15,528 bases of DNA from JAGPHI01 sp036661035. GTDB lineage: Bacteria > Bacillota > Clostridia > Oscillospirales > Ruminococcaceae. A model generated the notes under the pieces. That model saw only the letters and a list, made by a program, of their open reading frames with translations, was not told the DNA's origin and ran no database searches. The translations under genes and the position numbers were made by a program. Below, one piece after another: positions 1-7,011 of this stretch (positions are counted from its first letter, which is position 1; each line of letters starts with the position of its first letter). The stretch spans positions 1-15,528 of the forward strand of contig JAVWZM010000052.1 of the NCBI GenBank assembly GCA_036661035.1. The letters are read 5' to 3'.

Positions 1-35
1 AGCAACACCGCTGCCTACAATATAATGTATATAGC

Positions 36-82
36 AAAAATAAATAAGCTTTAAGGCGTTAATTTCGCCTTAAAGCTTATTT
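36..82 (-). terminator. Rho-independent terminator of the pilus operon
   Basis: A perfect 17-bp inverted repeat (42-58 paired with 66-82, 7-nt loop 59-65) reads leftwards into A followed by five U in the transcript (40-36). The TAA stop codon at 79-77 of the last pilus-operon frame lies inside the first arm, so translation ends within the hairpin. No comparable T-tract follows on the plus strand, so it should act on leftward transcription. Confidence 0.85.
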
Positions 83-622
83 TCCATATCCGCCTGCTGT
101 GCCCTTTACTGTTTCGTCACCGTTTGTAATTGCAAGGCTACCTGTGTTTGCAAAGGGAGATTGTGTGTCGATTAATACAGCGTTATAGATTGTGCTGGAG
201 ATAAGATAATTTGAGGATATCATCACACCGTTTACAGGACAATTCACACCATATATATTGCCGCTTGGCGCTAATATGTTTGCATCTAATTTGCCTGAAA
301 GTGCTGGCAGTGTAAAGGTGAAATTAGGCTTAGCTCCTATGAAATTTAAGATTGTCTTTGCGTCATCTTTACGATTAACCACAAAGTTTGGCGAGAAAAC
401 ACCTGCTTCGTCTACATAAAAATTCACAGTTCCATCGCCGGTTACATCTAAATTTTCAAGCAAGGCAAAGGTAATGGCATCTATGTAAATATTTGCTGTC
501 TTTCCGCCGCTTACGTCTATCGGATATGCTTTGTAAAGCTTATTAATGTTCAGTTTAGTTATTACTAAATCGTAATCTTTTTCATTTTGCGGCTGTGAAA
601 TTGTAATATTTGTTGCAGATGT
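77..622 (-). pseudogene. Out-of-frame C-terminal part of PilX/GspK-like pilus protein
   Basis: This 181-codon open stretch has no credible start of its own. Its frame begins right after a TAA at 625-623, and the first possible start is a TTG at 463 with no convincing ribosome binding site, in the middle of well-ordered coding sequence. It overlaps the end of the upstream gene, which is in another frame and closes at 582. Removing one A from the AAA at 624-622 (minus strand) joins the two frames as K-V-T-S-A-T-N-I-T-I-S. The fragment has NIYIDAITF (its residues 44-52), a near copy of NIYVDAVKF in the upstream part, and similar alternating hydrophobic strands rich in N, T, D and G. I infer it is the C-terminal third of one protein of about 525 residues. 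The split could be a real mutation, programmed or phase-variable, or a sequencing error. Confidence 0.8.
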
Positions 623-1655
623 TTACCTTGCCATATTCCGCCATAAAAATTGATGTTGCCGTTTCATCTTCTATCAAAGTGGCGTCAGGAGTGCCACCAT
701 TTATTTTAGTGTGGTTTGCAAGATATATTGTAGAGGCTTTTACAAGATTGTTCCCTCTTGGCAAGTTAAACTTTACTGCGTCCACGTATATGTTGCCATC
801 TGAATGAAAGCTTTCCGCAATTTGCACGCTCTGCTTTTTAGAAATAAGAATTGTTTTCGGTGACGCCACTTTATTCGTGGCGTTAACATAGCAATCGTAT
901 AAAAGCACGCTTTGATTTTTACTCTCAATATAAACATTACCGTTTACCTTAACATCGTTAAGCACAACAGTTCCTTCGGCGCAAATATATAAATCTCCAT
1001 CTATCGTCACGTTGAACATGTTAAACGTTTTTGCATTTTCAACGCGCAGACCACCCTTTATTTTTGCGTTAAGGCTGGCATTGCCAAGCGGCCGGCCGCT
1101 TATAGTATAATCTGTCTTTGCGCCGCCAACACCGGTGCCAAGGCATTGCCCCTCAAACTTGCCGTTAAATTTGCGCTCTAAGGTAATTTCTCTTGTTAAT
1201 GTGCGCTCGGCTGTGCCGCAAGTGCCTGTTGCCTTTATCAAAAAAGTTTGCGTTGTAAGCAAATCCTCTATCACCTTGTCGGTGCAGGTTATTTCTACGC
1301 TGGCATCTCCTGCCGCTGTTCCCACTGCGCTTATTTTGTTGCCCTTTTCCATAGGGGACAGCATTTCGTTTAAGCTTTTAAAAGGCTCTTTGGTTTCGGC
1401 GTTTACCACGTATTCTCCCGTAAGAGATGACGTGAAAAGATCCAGTGCGGATTTTGCCGTATAATACGCTTGATGCGCTTTTACCGCGCTTGTGGTTATG
1501 CCTGCGCCCGTTTGCCCCATGGACAACAATGCACCGCCAAGGGCGATGAAAAGCACCATTAAGAATAGCGCCGGTATCAATACGCCCCCTTTGCGCGAGC
1601 GCATATTGGGCAGACACTTGCCTTGGAAATCGGTTTTCGTTTTAGTATTGCGCAT
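582..1655 (-). CDS. PilX/GspK-like minor pilin with beta-helix-like repeats, frameshifted
   Basis: As read, this is a 357-residue protein whose last 13 residues (after V344) are probably frameshift artefact. The N-terminus has a long basic leader ending RKGG (21-24) and then a hydrophobic helix (about 25-47). This resembles prepilins, but the usual Glu at mature position +5 is absent, as in the PilX/GspK class of tip minor pilins. Residues about 190-335 are rows of short strands with G-N/D turns (for example GNVYIES, NIYVDAVKF), suggesting a parallel beta-helix or bactofilin-like surface. The ATG at 1655 is preceded by AAGGAGGG, which supports this start over the internal Met18. It is the last gene of the operon, 48 bp after the GspJ-like prepilin. 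By position and fold type I infer a pilus tip or adhesion role outside the cell; the precise family is uncertain. Confidence 0.7.
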   Translation of the reverse strand: MRNTKTKTDFQGKCLPNMRSRKGGVLIPALFLMVLFIALGGALLSMGQTGAGITTSAVKAHQAYYTAKSALDLFTSSLTGEYVVNAETKEPFKSLNEMLSPMEKGNKISAVGTAAGDASVEITCTDKVIEDLLTTQTFLIKATGTCGTAERTLTREITLERKFNGKFEGQCLGTGVGGAKTDYTISGRPLGNASLNAKIKGGLRVENAKTFNMFNVTIDGDLYICAEGTVVLNDVKVNGNVYIESKNQSVLLYDCYVNATNKVASPKTILISKKQSVQIAESFHSDGNIYVDAVKFNLPRGNNLVKASTIYLANHTKINGGTPDATLIEDETATSIFMAEYGKVNICNKYYNFTAAK

Positions 1656-1703
1656 ATGCGTCTGCCCTCCTTTTGTGTGTATTTTGCGCCGATATTGGCA
1701 GCT

Positions 1704-2240
1704 TTACTGCGTATAGTTTAAATATTTGTCGTGCCCTGCGCCGCCCTTTACCTCGCCTGCGCCTTTTACCCCAGTGGGCTTTGTATTTAAAAGCATAATC
1801 GTGCGGCTTGTGCTGTAAACCTCTTTATTGCTTTTTTCAAAATTTATAAACACTTCAACGCTGCGCTTGTCGTGCCTGCTGAAATCTACTTTGCATTGCA
1901 GCCCCTTGTAAAACGCCTTTTCAAACATTACTGTTTCCGCGCCGCCACTGCTCTCCGCCAGTAAACCGTCGTCGTTTATATATATTGCGTTATATATGGG
2001 ATTTGGCTCTATTTTGTCCGAAAAGGTTGCGCTTTTAGCAAGGCGCAAACGCTGTTCTATGGTTTCCAACATTATCGCCGAGGCTGTTTTTGCGTTGTTT
2101 TTATCCATTATTACTACAAATTGCGCGCTAAAGGTAGATATCAGCGCGCCCACCACCACAAGCACAATCCCCATCATGGCTATGGTGCAGATAAGCTCCA
2201 CAAGGGTAATGCCTTTTTTGCTTTTTTTATTCAATTGCAA
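1704..2240 (-). CDS. Type IV prepilin, PilW/GspJ-like minor pilin
   Basis: This 178-residue protein has a class III prepilin signal: a short basic leader, KKG at 8-10, then ITLVEL with Glu at mature position +5 (E15) and a hydrophobic helix to about residue 35. PilD should cut after G10. The rest is a small globular domain with alternating strands and a Gly-rich tail. Size and the position before a GspK-like gene suggest a GspJ/PilW-type minor pilin that helps prime pilus assembly. The start is ambiguous: the TTG at 2240 lies only 2 nt from the AAAGGGG binding site, while the TTG at 2234 lies 8 nt away and is better placed, giving a leader two residues shorter. The gene lies 27 bp after the GspI-like prepilin. 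Confidence 0.8.
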   Translation of the reverse strand: MQLNKKSKKGITLVELICTIAMMGIVLVVVGALISTFSAQFVVIMDKNNAKTASAIMLETIEQRLRLAKSATFSDKIEPNPIYNAIYINDDGLLAESSGGAETVMFEKAFYKGLQCKVDFSRHDKRSVEVFINFEKSNKEVYSTSRTIMLLNTKPTGVKGAGEVKGGAGHDKYLNYTQ

Positions 2241-2267
2241 TACCCCTTTCTTCGGTTTATTGATTGC

Positions 2268-2630
2268 TTATGGTGTGCCTGCAATGCTTCCCATAAGGAT
2301 TTGAAAGCTTACAGGGGCATTGCCTATGGTATCTGCCGTGGGATTTATTTCAATGGTGGCTAACATGGGGTTTTTAAAATCCACCTTTTTGCCGTTATTA
2401 AAAGTAAAAACAGCATTGGCAGGCTTACTCAAAACGATAATATTGTCGCTTTTTTCCCCTGTTTCAATATATTTACCCACGGTTTCGGCATTTAACACCT
2501 GCCGTGCGCCGCGCATATACCCATTTGCCGCAAGGGCGAAAATCTCCACGCCGAAAATCATCGCAATGGATATAATTGCAAGGCCGCACACTGTTTCCAC
2601 AAGCGTTGTGCCTTTTTTATTTTTGTTCAT
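2268..2630 (-). CDS. Type IV prepilin, PilV/GspI-like minor pilin
   Basis: This is a small 120-residue prepilin. The leader MNKNKKG ends at G7, followed by TTLVETV with Glu at mature position +5 (E12) and a hydrophobic helix to about residue 33. The short C-terminal domain has a few strands and no Cys pair. The ATG is preceded by AAAGGAG at about 10 nt. It is the first of three consecutive pilin-like genes after pilC, the order GspI-, GspJ-, GspK-like that in related systems encodes the priming tip complex. It is short for a major pilin and the wide-spaced sequence beyond the helix is not diagnostic, so a structural-pilin role cannot be excluded. It would be processed by the PilD of the same operon and inserted in the membrane before assembly. 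Confidence 0.8.
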   Translation of the reverse strand: MNKNKKGTTLVETVCGLAIISIAMIFGVEIFALAANGYMRGARQVLNAETVGKYIETGEKSDNIIVLSKPANAVFTFNNGKKVDFKNPMLATIEINPTADTIGNAPVSFQILMGSIAGTP

Positions 2631-2685
2631 TTTATGGCGGCTCCTTTACGATAAATTTCTCTGATGCAAGGGCGATAGATAATTT

Positions 2686-3942
2686 TTAGGCTACCGTACC
2701 CACAAGGTTAAGCATGCCAAGCATTGGTATGGCAATGGCGATAACCACCACGCCCACTATGCCGGCAATAAGCACCGTCATCAGCGGCTCCATTAGTGTG
2801 GTTACTCGCTTTGCGCTTTCGTCTGTTTGCTGTTCGTACATTTCCGCCATTTTGCTCAAGGTTTCGCCAAGGCCGCCGCTTTCTTCGCCTGCGCGCACCA
2901 TGCTGATAAACACAGGTGCAAAAAACTTTTGCTTGGACATGGCTGTGCTGATAGGGTTGCCCATGCGCACCTCGTCTGCCACAACCCTAAGCCCCGCTAT
3001 CATATATTGATTGGATAAAACCGAGGTGGCAATGCCCAGCGCCGATAAGAAATCTTGCCCCGCTTCTAAAAGCGTTGACAAAATGCGTGCAAAGCGCGCT
3101 GTTTGCGAATGCATTATCAGCGCCCCTACAACAGGTATGGAAAGCTTGATTTTATCCACGAATATCGCCATGGGCAAGCTTGCTCTGCGCAGTGCGGAAT
3201 AGCCTGCGCCTATGCCGAAAACAAGAAGAATTATTAAATACCAGTATTTATTGAAAAAGTTTGATGCCGCCATTACCGCCATAGTAATACCCGGCAAGCT
3301 CTGCCCCATTTGAGCAAACATATCTACAAATTTGGGCAGCACCACAATATTAATCATGGCAAGCACCGCTATTACAAGCACAAGTAAAATGCAGGGATAT
3401 ATCGCCGCGCTTTGCACCTTGCCAATAAGATTATTTTGCTTTTCGGTGTTGGTGGCTATCTGGGCAAAGCTGCGTTCCAAACGCCCGTCTGCCTCGCCTG
3501 CGCGCACAATATTTACCGCAACGCTATCAAACGCCGCAAATTTTTCCATTGATGCCGACAGCGAAACGCCGTTCATCATGTCTGCGTGCAGCTCTTTGAA
3601 AAGGCGGCGCAGACGTGTGTTTGCCTCGTTTTCCATCATTACCTCAATTGCCATGCTTAGTGTGACGCCGGCTTTAAGCATAATGGAAAGCTGATTAAAT
3701 ACAACTATCAGCTTTTTGCGCGAAAATTTTTGTTTATGAATATCTTTTTCAAACATTTCCATCTCGAAAATATTTTTGGTTTCCTTGCCAGATGAATCAA
3801 AGCTGATTTTAGCTTCGGTAAGCTCGATGGGAACCAGCTTTTTACCGCGTAGCAAAACCAATGCCGCCGCCTCGTTGTCGGCAACGATATCGCCCTTTAC
3901 GCTTTTTTTGCCCTCGCCTATGGCAACATAATTATATCTCAA
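2686..3942 (-). CDS. pilC: Type IV pilus inner-membrane platform protein PilC
   Basis: PilC is the membrane platform that couples the PilB/PilT motors to pilin insertion. The 418-residue protein has two T2SSF (GspF) domains, about 76-200 and 280-405, each with the typical repeat around a Gly-Glu turn: RAGEADGRLE (147-156) and RAGEESGGLG (350-359). Membrane segments are at about 184-204, 232-249 and 386-408, the normal three-helix layout, and the length is typical. The TTG start at 3942 is set by AAGGGGG nine nt upstream. A 98-bp gap separates it from pilB, with no convincing promoter or terminator, only a short palindrome at 4006-4016. It is followed 55 bp later by the first prepilin gene. 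I see no missing domain. Confidence 0.95.
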   Translation of the reverse strand: MRYNYVAIGEGKKSVKGDIVADNEAAALVLLRGKKLVPIELTEAKISFDSSGKETKNIFEMEMFEKDIHKQKFSRKKLIVVFNQLSIMLKAGVTLSMAIEVMMENEANTRLRRLFKELHADMMNGVSLSASMEKFAAFDSVAVNIVRAGEADGRLERSFAQIATNTEKQNNLIGKVQSAAIYPCILLVLVIAVLAMINIVVLPKFVDMFAQMGQSLPGITMAVMAASNFFNKYWYLIILLVFGIGAGYSALRRASLPMAIFVDKIKLSIPVVGALIMHSQTARFARILSTLLEAGQDFLSALGIATSVLSNQYMIAGLRVVADEVRMGNPISTAMSKQKFFAPVFISMVRAGEESGGLGETLSKMAEMYEQQTDESAKRVTTLMEPLMTVLIAGIVGVVVIAIAIPMLGMLNLVGTVA

Positions 3943-4040
3943 AGCAAAGCGCCCCCTTAAAGTTTTCGCATAATATTATTCTATACTGCAATGGTTTTCC
4001 ATGCTGCTTTTAAAGCACAAAGCACTGCCCACTACATAGA

Positions 4041-5723
4041 TTAATCTGCGTTAAAATCCACTAGCTGTGCTGCCTCGTCAAAGCTGGTTATTCCGTTTAT
4101 CACAAGGCTGCGCGCGTCGTTTGCAATGGAATACATGCCCTCGCCGCAAGCAAGCTCTCGCAGACGGTCAGAGGATTCGGACGCATTTATAGATTTGCGT
4201 AAAAGCGGCGTAATGGGCATAAATTCCGCCACGGCGGTACGCCCTGTAAAGCCTGTACCCGTACAATGTGGGCAGCCCTCGTGGGTATATAATGTAAGAG
4301 GCTCCGAAAGTGGCACATGCAAAAGCCTTTTTTCTTCCTTTGATGCCTCATATGCCTTTTTGCACTGTGGGCAAAGCACGCGCACAAGCCTTTGGCTGAT
4401 AACGCCCACCACACTGGACGCCACCATAAACGGCGCAATGCCCATGTCTATAAGGCGCACCACTGCGCTTGGTGCATCATATGTGTGCAAGGTAGAAAAC
4501 ACCAAATGCCCTGTTATAGACATGCTGGTGGCTATTTCCGCTGTTTCGGTATCGCGTATTTCGCCTATCATTACAACGTCCGGATCCTGCCTTAATACAG
4601 AGCGCAATACCGCCGGAAAGGTAAGCCCTTGTGCAGGATTAATATTTACCTGCGTTACGCCCGACACAAGCATTTCAACAGGGTTTTCCACCGTGACAAT
4701 GTTAATATCGCTGCGCTGTATTTCGTTTAGGGCGGTATATAATGTAGTGGATTTACCGCTGCCCGTAGGCCCTGTTACAAGCACAATGCCATAGGGCTTA
4801 TGAATAAGAGAATTAAACACTTTTTTATTGCCCTCGGAAAAGCCGAGAGAATCAATATTAAGGTTAAAGCCAAGAGAAGTTGTAATGCGCATTACTATCT
4901 TTTCGCCGAAAATCCCAGGCAAGGTTGAAAGGCGCAAATCTATGTTTTGCCCTGCGGCATTATAAGACGCACGTCCGTCTTGCGGAATACGCTTTTCTGC
5001 GATAGACATGCCCCCGATAAACTTAATGCGACTGCACACCGAGGGGAAAATCTCGTTGCCTGTGTTGATATAATCCATCAGCTTGCCGTCTACACGAAAG
5101 CGCACACGCATATTGCGCGCGCCCGGCTCTATATGTATGTCGCTTGCTTTCATGATAACAGCTTGCTCCAGCATATTGTTTACAAAGCGAATAATGGGCT
5201 GTTCTTCATCGTCGTTGCTTGTACTGTTTTGTACAGGCTCTGCCAGCTCGTTGGAGGTGGCAAGTGCTTTTGCGGCGTCAAACACCTTTTGGGTGGTATA
5301 CAGCTCGTGTATTTTTTCGGAAACACGGCTTTTTTCGCAGATATATATATCTGCGCTAAGGCCTGTATGTATCTCTATATCATGTACAGAGGCGTAATCC
5401 ATAGGGTCCGACACTGCAAGCTTTATTGTGTTGCCGTTTTTTTCAAAGGGCAGCATATTAGATGCTCTTGCCATTGCCTCCGGCACAAGCAGCGATATTT
5501 CGGGATCTATATGCACCGAAATAAGGTCTATATATTTTAGGTGGAGCTGGTCGCGCAAGGCGCGGCAAAGCTGTTCCTCTGTAATAAACTCGCTTAATAT
5601 CAGCTGTGTGCCAAGGCGCTGCCCTGTTTTCTTTTGCGCTTTCAGCGCTTCCTCAAGCTCTTCCTTGGTTATAACACCTGCATTAATTAATATTTCTCCA
5701 AGCTTCGCATTGAATACATTCAA
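4041..5723 (-). CDS. pilB: Type IV pilus extension ATPase PilB
   Basis: PilB is the cytoplasmic hexameric ATPase that powers pilus extension. Of 560 residues, 1-145 form an MshEN/T2SSE_N-type domain and about 175-555 the GspE ATPase. Walker A is GPTGSGKST (318-326), Walker B DVVMIGEIRD (382-391), and the His box HLVFSTLHT (406-414). Cys 451, 454, 484 and 487 (CPQC and CPHC) form the expected zinc site. The Asp box reads TVENPVE (344-350) instead of the usual T-x-E-D-P-x-E: the Glu is kept but Asp is Asn. The TTG start has AAGGAGG seven nt upstream. It lies 44 bp after pilD and before pilC. The MshEN-type N-domain can bind cyclic di-GMP in some relatives; whether this one does cannot be told by eye. 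The acidic, low-complexity linker is at about 160-175. Confidence 0.95.
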   Translation of the reverse strand: MNVFNAKLGEILINAGVITKEELEEALKAQKKTGQRLGTQLILSEFITEEQLCRALRDQLHLKYIDLISVHIDPEISLLVPEAMARASNMLPFEKNGNTIKLAVSDPMDYASVHDIEIHTGLSADIYICEKSRVSEKIHELYTTQKVFDAAKALATSNELAEPVQNSTSNDDEEQPIIRFVNNMLEQAVIMKASDIHIEPGARNMRVRFRVDGKLMDYINTGNEIFPSVCSRIKFIGGMSIAEKRIPQDGRASYNAAGQNIDLRLSTLPGIFGEKIVMRITTSLGFNLNIDSLGFSEGNKKVFNSLIHKPYGIVLVTGPTGSGKSTTLYTALNEIQRSDINIVTVENPVEMLVSGVTQVNINPAQGLTFPAVLRSVLRQDPDVVMIGEIRDTETAEIATSMSITGHLVFSTLHTYDAPSAVVRLIDMGIAPFMVASSVVGVISQRLVRVLCPQCKKAYEASKEEKRLLHVPLSEPLTLYTHEGCPHCTGTGFTGRTAVAEFMPITPLLRKSINASESSDRLRELACGEGMYSIANDARSLVINGITSFDEAAQLVDFNAD

Positions 5724-5767
5724 GGTTATTCCTCCTTATTTTTGCTTTGCACAAATTCCCTTTGCGG

Positions 5768-6460
5768 CTAAAGCTTAAACGCAGACAAGTATAAATTTAC
5801 AAGGCTCGTCAGCTCGGGTTTAAAGCACAGGGCCGCCAAAATGCCAAAAACAAGATATGGGCCAAATGGCACATTGTCGCGTTTATTCAGCTTTTTTGCA
5901 AGCATAAGCACACTGAAAACTATCGCCGCCGAAAAAATGGCAATTATCGCCGCGGCGGCTACACCGCCGATGCCGCATGCAAAGCCCGCCGCCGCCGCCA
6001 GCTTTACGTCGCCCATGCCCACTGCATCTGTGTGGTATATTTTGCCTGCGAGCCACAATATGCCGTAGCTTACGCCAAAAGCAAGCACTGCGCCCATTAA
6101 AGACGCTACAATATCTTCGCTTATCACATGCGGCAATGCCAATACCACAGATATAATAATAATTTCGTCGGGTAAAATGCCATATTTGGCATCACACCAC
6201 CCAAGCCAAAGCATTGCGCCGCAAAACGCGCTAAAGCATAGGCATGCAAGCACCTCGGCGTTTCTTGCATAAAGGCAAGTGCATATTGCCCCTGCCGCCG
6301 CAAAAAAGGCATATCTTGCCGCTGTTGGCTTTCTTGCTGCTTTGCTATGCTTTTCCGACGGATTTTCGCCGTAATCGCACAGCCATTTACACGGTGCCGC
6401 AAAGCACAAATAGGCAAAAGCCGCCGATACCGCCGCCCCTATTACAGCCGATAATATCAT
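5768..6460 (-). CDS. pilD: Prepilin peptidase (A24 family), short form lacking the methyltransferase domain
   Basis: This membrane aspartic protease cuts the basic leader from prepilins. The 230-residue protein is multi-pass and has both catalytic aspartates in context: D90 in WCDAKYGILPDE and D151 in GMGDVKL, with the family FGPYL motif at 199-203. Classical PilD has an N-terminal DiS_P_DiS methyltransferase domain of about 100 residues with paired CxxC motifs. Here the segment between the first helix and the protease core is only about 30 residues (27-50), without CxxC pairs, so N-methylation of mature pilins by this enzyme is unlikely. The ATG at 6460 overlaps the stop of pilO by 4 bp (ATGA), indicating translational coupling. 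Clostridial short peptidases of this kind are common. It should process the three prepilin-like products of the same operon. Confidence 0.9.
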   Translation of the reverse strand: MILSAVIGAAVSAAFAYLCFAAPCKWLCDYGENPSEKHSKAARKPTAARYAFFAAAGAICTCLYARNAEVLACLCFSAFCGAMLWLGWCDAKYGILPDEIIIISVVLALPHVISEDIVASLMGAVLAFGVSYGILWLAGKIYHTDAVGMGDVKLAAAAGFACGIGGVAAAAIIAIFSAAIVFSVLMLAKKLNKRDNVPFGPYLVFGILAALCFKPELTSLVNLYLSAFKL

Positions 6461-7011
6461 TGAGGTTTCTCCTTGGTATACATAGAAACCGTTACGTTAA
6501 ATTCCGCTTTGTCCGCCTCTGAGGGGTTATAGTTCATCTGGGTTACATACATGCCGCAGCCCTCGCTGTTTTCAAGGGTTTTTAAAAATGCTGTGGGCGG
6601 AGCATTTACACCCGAAAGGGTAATATCCGCCGAATACATCTGCATTTCATCTTTGTTTTCGCTTTCCTCTGTGCCGCTGCTTATTGTCATGGATTTAAGC
6701 GTAAAGCCCGATTTATCAGCCGCATTTATAATTAAATCCGCAAAGCTTACTTGCTTTTTCAGCCTTGTATCCGCCTCAAATGCTTTGTCTAGCTCCGCTT
6801 TGCTTTTTGTTAGCTTTTCCATATCGTATTCATATGGCGCAAGCAAGCTTATTTGTGCATTTACGGTGCTGTGTTCAGAATTGATTTCATTTATCCTTGC
6901 AGAAAATTCGGGGTAAACAAACAGCACATAAAGCATTACAACCGTCAGCAATACCAGTAGGTATATCACGCTTTTGGTAAGGAAGGTAATCTTTTTTTCT
7001 TTTTTGTTCAT
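6457..7011 (-). CDS. pilO: Type IV pilus alignment protein PilO
   Basis: This is a 184-residue bitopic protein with a basic N-terminus, one membrane helix (about 14-33), a charged coiled-coil segment (about 38-82) and a ferredoxin-like C-terminal domain (about 85-178) on the outer face. That is the PilO layout; length is slightly below the usual 200 or so. PilO pairs with PilN to form the alignment complex that links cytoplasmic PilM to the platform. It directly follows the PilM-PilN fusion with a 4-bp ATGA overlap (7008-7011) and overlaps pilD by 4 bp, so the three are probably made in linked amounts. Sequence identity in PilO is always low, so the call rests on topology and gene order. No PilP gene follows, as expected in a cell with no outer membrane. 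Confidence 0.85.
   Translation of the reverse strand: MNKKEKKITFLTKSVIYLLVLLTVVMLYVLFVYPEFSARINEINSEHSTVNAQISLLAPYEYDMEKLTKSKAELDKAFEADTRLKKQVSFADLIINAADKSGFTLKSMTISSGTEESENKDEMQMYSADITLSGVNAPPTAFLKTLENSEGCGMYVTQMNYNPSEADKAEFNVTVSMYTKEKPQ

Noticed and set aside
77..463. Independent small gene starting from TTG at 463
   Set aside because: Coding-like sequence continues at least 53 codons upstream in the same frame, and the start has no convincing ribosome binding site; it is better read as the tail of a frameshifted gene.
3943..4040. Internal promoter between pilB and pilC
   Set aside because: AT-rich -10-like strings occur, but none has a -35 at suitable spacing.
4126..4794. 222-codon plus-strand open frame opposite pilB
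   Set aside because: It mirrors the conserved ATPase core and zinc site of pilB and has no ribosome binding site or domain of its own.
4947..5540. Long open frame (197 codons) on the plus strand opposite pilB
   Set aside because: It is antisense to strongly conserved pilB motifs, and its composition (rich in H, C, Y) is that of a shadow frame.
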